A DNA stretch of 64,000 nt from Gambelia wislizenii (lineage: Eukaryota > Chordata > Lepidosauria > Squamata > Crotaphytidae), in contig JAUMIR010000012.1 of NCBI GenBank assembly GCA_030847615.1, forward strand, positions 3,713,501 through 3,777,500, read 5' to 3'. Positions 11,861 through 23,861 of this stretch are shown one piece after another. Below the pieces are notes generated by a model, which was not told the DNA's origin, ran no database searches, and was given only the letters and a program-made list of their open reading frames with translations. Within the stretch, counting starts at the first letter, position 1. Each line of letters begins with the position of its first letter. The position numbers and the translations under genes were made by a program.

Positions 11861-12154
11861 CTCATATTATTAAATGGTGGTGATGTGTGCATGGATGCAT
11901 CAGCACATCCACGTGGATGTTGCTGCTATTTTAAATATTCTTTAAATATAACCCAAAACTTCCATAGGGTTTCTGAGGAAACCTTGATTCCTTGTACTTG
12001 GGAGTCCCTGGTTTACTACTAACCATGTGGAGTGTCAATAATAAGCCAATTTATGGAATTAGCCAATTAATGAATTATTAGAAGTGGGGGGTATCAGGGC
12101 AGGTAAAAACCCAATTGTTTTTAGAGTCAGAGTGCATCTTGCACTCTTTTAGCA

Positions 12155-12353
12155 TCTTGAGTATTGGATTAGGACTCAGGGGATAAAGGTTTGAATCCTC
12201 ACTCAGCCATGAAAACTCAGTGGATGACCTTGGGCAAGTTCCACTCTCTCAGCCTCAGAGGAAGGAAATGGCAAAACCCTTTGAACAAATCTTGCCAAGA
12301 AAACCCCAGGAGAAGGTCACCATACGTCAGAGTTGACTGGAAGGCACGTAATA
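12155..12353 (+). mobile_element. MIR-like tRNA-SINE
   Basis: GGTTTGAATCCTCACTCAGCC, GACCTTGGGCAAGTTCC, CAGCCTCAGAGGAAGG and AAGGCACGTAAT in order. A Tigger-like MITE sits directly in its tail. Confidence 0.85.
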
Positions 12354-12581
12354 CAGTTGGCCCTCCATATCCACAGATTCTGCATCCACGGATTCAACCA
12401 TCCACAGCTTGAAAATATGGCACACACAAAAAATCCAAAAAGCAAACCATGATTTTGCCCTTTTGTATAAGGAACATCATTTTACTATGCCATTGTATAT
12501 AATGGGAGGTGAACATCCACGGATTTTGGTATCCACAGCAGGTCCTGGAACCAAACCCCAGTGGACACCAAAGGCCCACTG
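12354..12581. mobile_element. Tigger-like MITE, TA target site
   Basis: 228 bp; the left end CAGTTGGCCCTCCATATCC and right end (CCCACTG) are flanked by TA. Interior carries TTTGGTATCCACAGCAGGTC and CTGGAACCAAACCCCAGTGG, diagnostic of the family. Confidence 0.85.
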
Positions 12582-12709
12582 TATAACAACATTTGCAATG
12601 TGAGGTCTAGTTTGGAGTTTCAGGCCCACTTTGGAGTTTGAAGCCTAGTAGTTTTTAGTATGAAGCCTAACTTACAGTTTGAGGTCTAGTAGTTTCTGTA
12701 GAAACACTA

Positions 12710-12912
12710 GAAATAATGCAGTTTAAATGCTGTAGCTCTGTCCTATGGAATCCTGGGATGTGTAGTTTTTACAAGAAGGCTTTAGCCTTCTCCGCCAAAG
12801 CGTGCTGGTGCCTCACAAAACTACAAATCCCAGGATTCTGTAGGATGGAGCCATGGCAGTTAAAGTGGTGTCAAACTGTCACAGTTATTTCTACAGTGTA
12901 GATGCACTCTAA
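12710..12912. mobile_element. Palindromic SBS-like MITE
   Basis: AAATAATGCAGTTTAAATGC ... GAATCCTGGGATGTGTAG ... AACTACAAATCCCAGGATTC ... GTCACAGTTATTTCTACAG; halves are inverted partners. Confidence 0.65.
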
Positions 12913-13845
12913 GTAAGTGAGGGGTGGGTGGGAAACAAATTTAACCTTGATCTGAGAACAGCCCTTTAGATGAGATTTCTGTCTTAATTTCCAGCAGAAA
13001 AATATGGAAGGTTGTGTGTGAGTGTGTGTCTTTGAATGACAAGCTGTGAATTGTGTTTGGTATTTAATGCATAAGGCTTAATGACATTACCACAGGAGTG
13101 TCTCAGGTTTTGGGCCAGGAACCTCAGCACTGGGAGGGTCCCAAAAAACAGGCAACCCTGGGGTACTATCCTCCTCTGGCCTTTAATAGCGAGGATCGGG
13201 GGGGGGGGTAGTGGGGTAGAGATATCCCATGCTCAGCATTTCCACGAGAAGAGAATCCATGCTTTAGATTTACCAATATGTCTGCTGCAGGAAAAGAGGG
13301 GGTGGGTGGGAGAATGCGATAGGGAAAGTCTCACACATTTGTTAACACCGGCGAATGAGACCTGGAAGTCCATCAGCTTTGTCAACAACTGCAGTCACCA
13401 AAACAACCCACATTTCCCAAGCCTTGGTGTTTTGCTGGGGGAAAGGTGAGCGCGAACAAGCCAACCGTTCTGTAAATGTTCCACTCAAGTAGCAACCCAG
13501 GCAGAAAAGAGGCATTTATTGTTCTGATGGTTCGATCAAATCTGGCTATTGGGTGCCTCAACTAGTTGCTAGGGCGCCCGGACCCAGCTTCTGGTCCTCT
13601 GCCTGTACAGACTCTTGAGTGTGCAAAGGTTAATCAGTTCCCCATGTTTGAAATCTCCACATTCAGCCTTCCATACCCTAGTGCCCTTCAGTTGTTCTGG
13701 ACTACAATGCCCAGAATCCTTCCAGGTGGTGATGTCACCAGTTCCCAGACTTCCCCAGCCCGCTGCAGTTACAAAAACTGGGAGTGTATCAGGTTGAGGG
13801 TGGTCAAGGCAGGGATTTTCTAGTCTCTCTGAGCCTGAGGGTGCA

Positions 13846-14062
13846 TCCACACTGTACAAATAATCCTGTTTGAAATGGGACTATTTGCCATGCCTCCTTC
13901 CTGTAGAATCCTGGGATTTGTAGTTTGGTAAGCCACTAGCACTCTTTGGCAGAGAAGGCTAAAGATCTGATAAAACTACAAATCCCAGGATTCAATAGGA
14001 AGGAGCCATGGCAAAAATCCCATTTCAAACAGGATTATTTGTGTAGTGTGGATTAGGTGCTA
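13846..14062. mobile_element. Intact palindromic SBS-like MITE
   Basis: GCATCCACACTGTACAAATAATCC left end matches the right end GGATTATTTGTGTAGTGTGGATT in inverse. ATCCTGGGATTTGTAGTTTG and AACTACAAATCCCAGGATTC form the inner stem. Confidence 0.75.
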
Positions 14063-14189
14063 GTCCAACACTCAGACCACAACAACACATTGGCTCTATA
14101 GGGAATGCATAGCTTGCCTATTCTCCTATGTGGCTGTTCTAAATGCAGGAGCAGAGGTAGTTTTTGAAAAGGAGAGATCACCCAGTCTT

Positions 14190-14920
14190 TGAATCATAGA
14201 ATCTTGGAAGGGACCACAAAGGCCATCTAGTCCAACTCCCTGCCATACAAGAAGACACAACTAAAGCACTCCTGAAAGATGTCCATCCAACCTCCACCAC
14301 CCTCTGAGACAATCTGTTCCACTGTCAAACTGCTCTTACAGAAAAAAAGTTCTTCTCAATGTTTAGGTAGAATTTCCTTTTCTATAATTTGAATCTGTTG
14401 GTTCCTTTTCTAGTCTCTGGAGCAGCAGTAAACAATCTTGTTCCATCTTCTATGTGACATCCCTTCAAATATTTACAGATAGCTATCATGTCTTCTCTTC
14501 TCCAAGCTCAACATGCCCAGTTCCCCAAGTCATTCCTCAGAAGGCTTGGTTTTAAGACCTTTGACCGTCTTGGTCAACCTTCTCTGGACATGTTCCAGTT
14601 GGTCAATATCCTTCTTGAAGTATGGTGCCTAGAAATGAATAAAGTATTCCAAGTGAGGTCTGATTAAAACAGAATAGAGTTGTGCTACTACTTCCCTTGA
14701 GCAGGACATTGTACGCCTTTTGATGCAGCTCAGAATTGCATTGGCTTTTTTGGCCGCTGCATCACACTGTTGGCTCATGTTTTGCTTGTGATCTACAAAG
14801 ACCGCTTGATCCTTTTCACAGGCACTACTTTCAAACCAGGTGCCATCCACCCTGTATTTGTGCATGCCATTTTTCCTGCCTAGATGTAGTACCTTACATT
14901 TATCCCCATTGAAATGAGTG
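14190..14920 (-). mobile_element. CR1 LINE fragment, about 0.7 kb
   Basis: The minus strand encodes [18 protein letters not shown] and IRPHLEYFIHF (RT C-terminal region) with frame breaks downstream; ends in AATCATAGAATC at the CR1 3' side. Confidence 0.9.
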
Positions 14921-15167
14921 TTTTCTTATGGTTGACAGCAGGCATAACTAGGTCAGTTTATGCTGAAAATCTCAGTTATAAACCTATGTCAAAATGAAGA
15001 AAAACTGCCAGGGCTTTCTTTTCATGGGGAACAATGGCTTTGGACATGTTCATTTCTTTGTTTACAGAGTGATTGCCATTTATTTACTCCTACCTCTGGA
15101 TGCTTAGGATACTTAAATCCCACTTTATAGCTCAAAGAGGCTGTGAAAAGCAGCTTACCCTAGGGAC

Positions 15168-15925
15168 CGTTCACACTAGACATGTAATAGCACTACAATT
15201 CCATTTTCACTTTGACGGCAATCCCACAACTGGGATTGGCAGTCTGGGGAAGGATACTGAGAATTCTCAGAGAGAGAGCGAGAGAGAGCTCTAGTACCTC
15301 ACCAAACTACAAATCCCAAAATTTCATAGCACACCCTCCAACATTTCACAGATAAAACCTGGCACGCGGTTGACCAAGCAATGTCAGAGTGTGGTCAAGA
15401 TGGCGAAAGTAATGAATGGGGGAAACACACAAGCTAGGAGAGGCTGCAGCAGTCTGCTTTTGGCTGAGCCTACTGGGAAGGGTAAAATTCCACCCCATCT
15501 TCTCCTGTCCCCCCTGCTGAGTTCACTGGCAGTCAAAGTAGAATCATAGTTTTTCCTTGGTTTTTTTTCCAGGCTGTGAGGCCGTGTTTTGGAATAGTTT
15601 CTTTCTGATGTTTCGCCTGCATCTGTGGCTGGCATCTTCAGAGAATGGTTGGGTAGGAGTGTGTCTGGGGTTTATATGCTGTGAACCCCTGTATATATAC
15701 TCCCCAACAGGGGTTCACAGCATATAAACTCCACACACACACACCTACACAACCATTCTCTGAGGGTGCCAGCCACAGATGCAGGTGAAACGTCAGAAAG
15801 AAACTATTCCAGAACACGGCCTCACAGCCCGGAAAAAACCCAAGGAAAATCTATGGATGCCGGCTGTGAAAGCCTTCAACTTCACATAGAACTATAATGC
15901 TATAATTGTGTAGAGTGAAAGGGCC
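15168..15925. mobile_element. SBS-like MITE split by later insertions
   Basis: The left end (CGTTCACACTAGACATGTAATAGC) and right end (CTATAATGCTATAATTGTGTAGAGTG) belong to one palindromic element. Between them are about 200 bp of unassigned sequence and the foldback element 15550-15887. Confidence 0.5.
15550..15887. mobile_element. Foldback element with 140-bp arms
   Basis: Arms 15550-15690 and 15709-15853 are inverted copies at roughly 90% identity (TTTTCCTTGG, GGCTGTGAGGCCGTGTT, CATCTGTGGCTGGCA, TATATGCTGTGAACCCCT), with an 18-bp loop. Extra terminal sequence (GCCGGCTGTGAAAGCCTTC) is at the right. Related: 52,045-52,185 and 59,836-59,945. Confidence 0.8.
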
Positions 15926-15950
15926 CAAATTTCCCTCATCACAACCACTG

Positions 15951-16056
15951 TTAGGTCTTTAAACAGAGGCTGGATGGCCATCTGTCAGGAATTCTTTGAT
16001 TGTGTGTTCCCGCAGGGCAGGGGGTTGGACTAGATGGCCCTTGTGGTCTCTTCCAT
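15951..16056 (+). mobile_element. CR1 LINE 3' end, plus orientation
   Basis: TTTAAACAGAGGCTGGATGG then GGGGGTTGGACTAGATGGCC and TTGTGGTCTCTTCCA: the classic CR1 3' region. Confidence 0.85.
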
Positions 16057-16364
16057 GAAATGAAGCAACATCTCTGCATGGCGACCGGGTTATTTGGACA
16101 ATCTTCTCAGTTCTCATATTTCCACGTCATTGGCCCTTGGTCACTAATCACAAGGGTAAAATACCTCTCCAAGCCCCCAGAGGCAAAGGAGTAAATTTGG
16201 AACTCACTTAGACTGTGATGGAAGGAGGGTTAGGAGGTCTGAATTTTTGTTAATATCATCTTTCGGGACCTGCCCATTTACCCCCAATAATGATTGGGTT
16301 GGTTGGCAGGCCCAATGAGAGACAGGGTCTTTTGGAGGTGGCCCCATAGTTGTGAAGCTCTCTT

Positions 16365-16760
16365 AGTTGTTGATGTTGTGTTCCTTCAAGTAATTTCTGA
16401 TTTATGGCCATCTTAAGGCAAACCTATCACAGGAGTTTCTTGGCCACCCAGCAGGTTTCCATGGCTGAGCAGGGATTTAAATCCTGGTCACCTGGAGTCC
16501 TAGGCTGCTGCCATGCTGCAGAATTATATCAGTTTGACATCACTTTAACTATCATGGCTCCATCCTATGGAGTACAGGGATCTGTAGTTTGTTGTGGTAC
16601 CAGAGCTCTTTAACTTAAAAGGCTAAATATGTCACAAAACTACAAGTCCCAGAATATCCATCGCTTTGAGCCATGGCAGTTAAAGTGGTGTCAAACTGCA
16701 TTATTTCTGCAGTGTGGCAGCAGCCTACACTCAAACCACTATTCCATATGCTATAGGGTT
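16365..16760 (-). mobile_element. MIR-like SINE split by a palindromic MITE
   Basis: SINE pieces 16365-16510 and 16727-16760 (ACACTCAAACCACTATTCCAT) bracket the MITE 16511-16728. Confidence 0.7.
16511..16728. mobile_element. Palindromic MITE nested in SINE
   Basis: Ends CTGCTGCCATGCTGCAGAA and TTCTGCAGTGTGGCAGCAG are inverted; the internal stem has AACTACAAGTCCCAGAAT. About 215 bp; TA on each outer side may be the target site. Confidence 0.75.
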
Positions 16761-16999
16761 TATTGGCCTGTGTATCTCCTGAATTCCTCAGGACCCAAAC
16801 CCAGATCCAGAATATATGGACTGCTGCTGAGTTGACACACACACGTCATCCTAGCATCCTGATCCCTACTGAGGGCATTGAGAACAAACAAGTAGGTCAG
16901 CATGGAGCTGCTTGTATCTCCCCCATTGTTTGTTCATTGCATCAAGAGTCAGACGGCTGTCAACAATGGCCATTTTAAATCCCAGAACAAAGCTCTGTA

Positions 17000-18439
17000 G
17001 GACTAATTCCAGCATATACTCAAGGAGGTTCTCCGTGTACTCAAGGATTTCTGTGTACTCAGGGCCACAAGCTCAGAAAACTTCAAGTGAGATCCTGCAC
17101 AGAGGTAAGGGATAGATAGCCGTAGTAGTAAACTGTGATTATCACTGAACTTCCAAGTTCAGGGGCAGTATACCTCTGCAAAAGGTACCCCCCGCCCTTT
17201 TTGTATTGTAGCTCTCAGACTCCTTTACCCAACATAGCCACTGGGAAATCTGGGAGTTGTAACCCAAAAAGTGGCCTTTTCCAAGCTCAGAAACGACTGC
17301 TGGGTGGTAGACAATTGCCCAGTTTTTTGGAAGAAGGCTTCTGGCTTTGGGTTAGTTGCCCAATAGAGAGGACAGTGGCCTTTATGTCCAGCTTGGGGGC
17401 TTATAGGAAGGCTTCTGGGAGCTCACCATGGAAAACAAGAGGTGAAATGGGAAGGCTCCACAGTCTGATACTCTTCTTTTAATAGATGGAATTAGCCAGA
17501 CTGGGGATGATGGGAGTTACAGTCTATTGCATCAATTTGGAGGACACCCAATTGGGAAAGGCTGGGCTAAATTTCACCTCTTATAATGCACAGTGACCCC
17601 AGGATGAGAGAAAGTAGGCAACCTCTCCAGCCAATGACACCTTCCTTAAGTAAAGCATCACTTTCATTAAAAAAAAAAAAAGATGGCCCAGGGTCTCCTG
17701 ATTTAACCTGGCTTTGGCCAACATGAGCATAACTGACGTAGAGGAGCTCCTGCCAGGAGCTCTCTGTCAGTTTCACAGCTCAGCTCTTGCAAAGGTTATC
17801 TGTTTTATCTTAATTGCCCACAGCAATAACATTACTGGGTGGGGAGAAATTTAATGATGAAATAAATATAAAAGCACCGTTAGATAAGACTTTCAATAGG
17901 GGTGCATTATTAATTTACAGCCCAAGGAGGTCAGCCTGGCAACATGCCCCAGATCTTTGCAGCCTAGCTGTGGTTCAGTAGTCTCAAACCCAGTGACCCC
18001 AAGATCCCAGAGATTGCAAAGCAAAAGGTTAATTCTTGGAGTATGCCATCTTCTTTGTGTTAACCCTGCTGGAAATGTCAATGATTAACTGGAGAAGGCT
18101 CCATTCCTTGAGGACTTGAATGATGTCATGATAAGCCCTTTCCTACGGGATGCTTCCAGTGCTTCTTCTGAGTGGGTTCTTATCAGTAGATCGGTGCACG
18201 GCAATATTTCCTGCCACCCGCATTTGTATGCCTCAACGAACAGGCCCCTTGCTGGATGGAATCACACTCTAAGGAGAGCTGCTACCTCATCCACTCCTGC
18301 TGTTTTTATTAATTAGGGGTAGTTCCTGTTTTCCATTTTCAACCCCAGTACCTCTGTTACATCTCCAGGTTTACCCCAGGTTTTTGCCTTTGGGAGATAT
18401 CCTGGCCAAGATTCAAGGAGACAAACTAGAAGTTCAAGG
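17000..18439. other. Intergenic; two hAT-like hairpin scraps
   Basis: GGGAGTTGTAACCC near 17,250 and GGGAGTTACAGTC near 17,513 are the recurrent hairpin type. Otherwise nothing recognised. Confidence 0.35.
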
Positions 18440-18479
18440 AGACAGACTATAAGTTTATGCTCCAAGAGTTATGCGGCAG

Positions 18480-18915
18480 TTGCACAACATGGCCTCATTG
18501 CCGCATCGCACAACCCCATGAACAACCAAATGCACATGTGTATCTGCACTGCACAATACACCAGATGAGAAATGCACATTGATGCTCAATGTGTATCTAT
18601 GTGCACAATGCACCAGGTGAGCAATGTGCCTCATCATGTAATGTCTTCATGTGCGATGCACCAGATGAAAAATGTGCAGTGATGTGTATCTACATGTGCA
18701 ATGCACCAGATAGATAGTGTGCATTGATGTGCAATGTGTATGTACATGCACACTAGATCAATGCATCAGTATGCAGTGTGTATCTACCTCCACAATGCAC
18801 CAGCTGAACAATGCCCAATGATGTGCAAAGTACATCTATGCACCCAGTGCACCAGATGAATCATGAACACTGATGCACAATGTGTCACCATAGGCACAAC
18901 GCACCATATGTGCAA
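18480..18915. repeat. Degenerate 45-52 bp tandem repeat
   Basis: CAATGCACCAGATGA and variants recur at about 18,554, 18,606, 18,654, 18,699, 18,793, 18,845 and 18,897, separated by ATGTGTATCTACATG-like text. An old minisatellite; not coding. Confidence 0.75.
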
Positions 18916-19762
18916 CTCTGTCTCTTCAACCTTGAACTGAATGTGGCCATTCCGCATGGAACAATCATGTCTATCCGTGTCTGTGGAGGAACTTATGCAT
19001 GTGTAAGATGCCAACAGGAGACGGGCCTTTGTTGAAATGTTGTGTATTCTTATTCATGTATTATATAACTGTATTTATTATCAGTTCAGTTCCATTTTAT
19101 TGTGCATAATCTAAGGTCAGTGCAATGCAAAGAGAGAAACAGTGCCAATAAAACAGAAGAAAAACAATTTTAACAGCAAAAAGATGATGAACCAATCTGA
19201 GACTACTAGATTCAGTGTAAGGGCCCTTTGAAACAGGCATGCTTCCGCACCCCAATCTCTTTAGACTGGGGCTTCTTTGCCATTTGCTAGTGAATCTGTA
19301 TCTGTTTGGAGGTCCCTCTCATCAACCTCTCTCTGGTTGCTTGGGCTCCCAACTCGTGATCAATGGTATAGTCCAAACAGGCAGAGTTAGTATCAACAAT
19401 CCACTTAAGCACTCTTAGGTCTTGGAATCTCAGGATATCTAATATGGGAGAATGCGACAGTCTTTTGGCCTCTCTAAGTAGGCTATTCTTTCAGATTAAA
19501 CAAACAAAAATAAAATGTTGTTAAACACAGTAATAGATGTACATCTTGTCCAACCAGAAACAAGGGCTTACTGGTCTTTTATCAATGATTCATCACTTGG
19601 AGGCCAATGTTTTGTGGCTGCCTCCCATCAGATTACATCAGCCATCAGATATTGGCCAAGAAAAGGGTTGCCTAGGGAGAGTCAAGGGCCACAAACATTC
19701 TTGGGTGGCCAAATGAACACAAATTCTGGGCAGGGGTTACTGGGCAGGGACAGACCTGGAGG

Positions 19763-19998
19763 TAGGGTTGCCAGATGAAATAGAAGACAGCTCCTGTGCT
19801 TTTTATGATACTAGGATTGCCAGATTGAAAACTGGAGAGGGCTCCTCTACCTTTAATGATTGTGTAGAAGAGGGAATATCAGCAGAGGTTGCTTGTTATG
19901 CAACCAAGTAACATGCAAGGGCCGCTGAAATTCCTTCTTTTACATAATCACTAAAAAGGAGAGCAGCCCTCTCCAGTTTTCTAGCTGGCAACCCTACC
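19763..19998. mobile_element. TAGGGTTGCCA-ended hairpin MITE (with truncated neighbour)
   Basis: Element 19812-19998: TAGGATTGCCAGATTGAAAACTGG ... CCAGTTTTCTAGCTGGCAACCCTA. A truncated start of another copy lies at 19763-19811. Second full copy at 57,323-57,525. Confidence 0.7.
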
Positions 19999-19999
19999 A

Positions 20000-21600
20000 G
20001 GCCGCTGCTCTTGATACTTTTCCCAGACGATGCTGTTTTACAACACTCCTCCATGTCCTCGTTTTGTCACCGTACCCATTCACCCTAAATTTTAAAAGCC
20101 CCAAGCACTCGAGCCTTCCCTCCTGCAAAAGAGATAGCCACCAGCTGGACAACATCATCACAGCCCAAGACTAAAGTCAGGGAGTTTGGGAACTTTGCAT
20201 TATGGGACTTTATCAGATGCAGCAAATATAGCATCATAATGACACCTAATGAATGCAAAAGGGCATGAATACCAGACAACATGCTTTCATGATCATGTAT
20301 TTTAAATAAGGCATCCTTTTTTATTGTTGGGCCAAGCCATCAATAGATTGCCTGTGGCATTTTTTTGCCATGATTGTGAGCATGTGAAACCATGCCCCAT
20401 TCTGTTGGCATGATTCTAGCATCAATGGGTGATCCTCACCAGAACACTCCCAGATGGGAATGTGAAAACTAGCCATGGGATGCTCTTTTTATGAACCTCC
20501 CCATGTTGTGGGTAATTTTTAAAGTGTGTTTCAGTGCTTGTGTATTCATTTTGTTTTTTTAATTTAGCTGTTTTTACACTTTTAAGCATGCTCGCATCTT
20601 CTCATGAAAACTGCCGAGATCACGCTCAGCAGCAAACGCAGAAGTATGAGGCTGCTTTTTCAAGCGATCACAGCGTTTGATATTTTGGGTCCTTTTGCTG
20701 GCACAAAAACAGTGTAAAATATGGTGCCAAAAGAACATTTTTAGAGGCTTGTCTGATAAAGTCCATAACTGAATGCCCTCCTGGCCGCATGTCCGTGTTA
20801 TTTTCTTCACCCCTGTTGATAAGCATTGGCTTTCGCTGGAAGAGAATTCCACTGAGAGGTAACCAAACTCAGTTAAATACCTGCCCAGCTCCTTGGCTCA
20901 ATGTAAAGGTCAAAAACAACCCCTCCTTTCAGCCAGTCGTAGGTCTTTGCCAGGTTCATTCATTGGCCCCCCAAATTCCAAAGCTCTGGCTGTCATTCCC
21001 TCAGTGAAAGAACAGAGCTGACCAAAACTCTCCTTGACGTCAAAGGCCTCAAAAGTTTCCCTACTTGAGATTCAGTTGGCTGCAGGCGGCAAACTGCATA
21101 CATGAAAAAGCAGTTGGGAGTGTTTGAAGTGGAGGGTTTGCTAAATTCTGGATGCCTCCGGTGGGAAATAGGAAGACTCTGTTTCCACAAATGGTAGTAT
21201 TTCTCTCTCCCACCTCCAAAAATTTCATTTCCACTAATGCACTTCTTAATAGCCCCTTAAAAGCTGTGTAGAGATACCTGCAAAAAGCCAGAAGCTGGGA
21301 AAATGAATTTTAAGGTTTAAGGGCTGACAGTTGACTTTCCCCCTCCCTCAGGTTTTTTTTTCCATAGGACATTTATATGGTTAAACTTTGACTTCTGATT
21401 TCTCCATTTGTATTGCATTGTCTTGAAAACATCTGTATGCATATGTGTTGAGCACATGTGTTTCTGTGTTAAAGCACAGAGACTGGGAAATACCTGCTGC
21501 TCCCTTGTAGTATATGGCATTCAGAGTTTTTTAAATTTAAAATCTGAATTTTCTGCCTATTCTATCTGGCGGAATGAATTTTGCCAACAAACCTATGGAG
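20000..21600. other. Intergenic, nothing recognised
   Basis: No gene, RNA or clear element seen on either strand. Confidence 0.4.
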
Positions 21601-21636
21601 GAAGTATCCAAACTTTTTATATGTTTGAAAAAATAT

Positions 21637-22467
21637 GTATAAGTACAGTATATGTATTATTTACAACAAAAATATGTACTATCAATAAAGACTTCAAGAC
21701 AAATAGTCTATGTAATTATTTTAAAGTACAGTTGTCCCTTCATATTCACTGGGGTTTGGTTCCAGGACCACCACCACCACCCCGTGGATACCAAAATCTG
21801 TGAACACTCAAGTCCCATTATATGCAAAGGCATAGCAAAATGGTGTCCTTTATATAAGATGGCAAAATCAAGGTTTGCTTTTTGGATTATTATTTTTTAA
21901 AGAATATTTTCAAGCTGTGAATACTTAAATCCATGGATACCAAATCTGTGGATACGGAGGGACAACTGTATATAACTATACATAGTATTCATCCAATACT
22001 TAATCCGTAGAACTCAAAGCATATAACTCAATAACCACAGAGCAGTTATAACAATTGAAAAGTATACAGTATCAGTAATTACATATACAACATCACAGTA
22101 ACACTGTATGTTCTTCAAATGTTACATACAGAGAGGTAAGCACCACAATGTTTTAGGTATGGTAATATGCAACACACTATTTTTGCATATTACCATACTT
22201 AAAACATTGTGGTTACCTCTCTGTATGTAACATTTGAAGAATATACAGTGTTACTGTGATGCTATATATGTAATTACTGATACTGTATACTTCTGAATTG
22301 TTATAACGGCTCTGTGGTTATTGGGTTATATGATATGAGCTACATATTAAGTATTGAATGAATACTTTGTATAGCTATATACTTTAAAACAATTACATAG
22401 ACTATTTCTCTTGAAATCTTTATTGATAGTACATATTTTTGTTGTAAATAATACAATATACTTATAC
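21637..22467. mobile_element. Long foldback (hairpin) element, arms about 285-295 bp
   Basis: The left arm (21637-22172, excluding a 240-bp insertion) and right arm (22183-22467) are inverted copies, e.g. TGTATTATTTACAACAAAAA near the outside and ATGGTAATATGCA at the loop, which is only about 10 bp. No coding capacity. The arms differ by scattered substitutions. Confidence 0.85.
21729..21968. mobile_element. Tigger-like MITE inside the left foldback arm
   Basis: 240 bp, ends CAGTTGTCCCTTCATATTC and (reverse) CAGTTGTCCCTCCGTATCC, flanked by TA. Absent from the matching position in the right arm (AAAGTATATAGC). Confidence 0.9.
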
Positions 22468-22473
22468 TCGATC

Positions 22474-22625
22474 TAGACACTATACTCCTATTGATGCAGC
22501 CTAGAACCACATTGGCTTTTTTAGCTGCCGTATCACACTGCTGACTCATGTTCAGCTTGTGGTCCACTAAGACTCCTAGATCCCTTTCGCATACACGAGA
22601 GGTTTCTGCTAGTCCTTATGTCAAC
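22474..22625 (-). mobile_element. CR1 LINE fragment
   Basis: The minus strand encodes [20 protein letters not shown] and [10 protein letters not shown], the CR1 RT region also seen at 14,700 and 62,650. Confidence 0.85.
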
Positions 22626-22754
22626 TAGAGGCGACACTCATCCTCTAAGACGTATGTTCTGTAGTAAAGCTTTAGCATAGGAGTGGCCATTGTGTAGTGG
22701 TGGTGTGTCTTAAAGTCGTTTTGTGACTTACGCTGATCCCAAGACAAATCCTGT

Positions 22755-22875
22755 AGCCCTCCAAATTTTGTTGGACTGAAACTCCCAACAACCCTAGCCA
22801 GACTAGCCAATCGGAAGGAATGCTGGGAGTGACAACCCAGCAATATCTGCAAGGCTGCCATGGTCCCCATCCCTT
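22755..22875. mobile_element. hAT-like palindromic MITE
   Basis: TGTAGCCCTCCAAATTTTG, GGACTGAAACTCCCAACAAC and ATGCTGGGAGTGACAACCC: degenerate inverted halves. Confidence 0.5.
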
Positions 22876-22998
22876 GGAGCAAAGAGCTGTTGTTTTCTTA
22901 GAGTAAGTAGCTAGAGTATACCAGCCAAGAGCGAGTCCGACCTAAACTTTTCCTAGGAGCCAAGATAACTAAGCTGAGACTATCGTACTTTGGACATA

Positions 22999-23263
22999 CA
23001 TTGGGACTACATATCTATGGGGGTTTCGGTTCCCAGACTTACCATGGATACCAGAAACTACAGATAACAGTGAACCCTATTAAAATAAATGAATTCTGGC
23101 AAAAAATATACTATCAAGTTGCACTGGAAGACCTAGAAGATGCTAAAAGAGGACCCCTCTCTAGGCATTTTCCAGTGCAACTCTATGGCATGTGTCCCTA
23201 TTTTCTGTCCCGCAGATAACTGGAACCCTGGATATTGGTTCCACAGATACTGGGGTCCAACCA
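22999..23263. mobile_element. Tigger-like MITE
   Basis: CATTGGGACTACATATCTATGG left; ATACTGGGGTCCAACCA right; TA on both sides. Older than neighbours judging by terminal mismatches. Confidence 0.7.
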
Positions 23264-23861
23264 TATCATGAGAAAAGATAATAATGCTTGGCAAAGGAGA
23301 AGGTAGTTGGAAAAAAGGAAGGCAGGTAGACTCCATTAAGGAAGCCAGGGATGCCCTGAGTTTGCAAGACCTGAGCAAGGCTGTTGATAACAGGTTGACT
23401 TGTTGGAGGTCTCTCATTCATAGGGTCACTATACGTCAAAGTCAACTTGTCGGCAATTAACAGAGTATATCTAGCTAGTCAAGCATTAAGTAGCCTGGGG
23501 ATTTCTGCTCTTTTGACACCCCCTTTCACATTTCTATGGAAGCTCTTAAGCAAAGAGGACTTCTGAGAACATTCTGGCTAACTCAGGTTTAATCCAGTAC
23601 CTGTGTGCTCCCAACTGAAAAGGAAAATGATGTCTTGGCCTATATCTCCCTCTGGTGGTTGACTCAGGACAACACCAGGCTGGCAAGTTTTATCTACAAT
23701 GCACAGCTGTACTAGTCTGAACCCACTTTAGCTGTCCTGGCTTCATCCAATGAAATCCTGGGAATTGGGGTTGGATGAAACATCTAGAACAGTGGTTCTT
23801 AACCTGTGTTCCGGGGACCCCCAGGGGGCTACGATGTCTTCAAGCCTTCGTGCCATTTTTA

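Noticed and set aside
18480..18915. CRISPR-like spaced repeats
   Set aside because: Units are degenerate, spacers are themselves repeated, and the setting is vertebrate; it is a decayed minisatellite.
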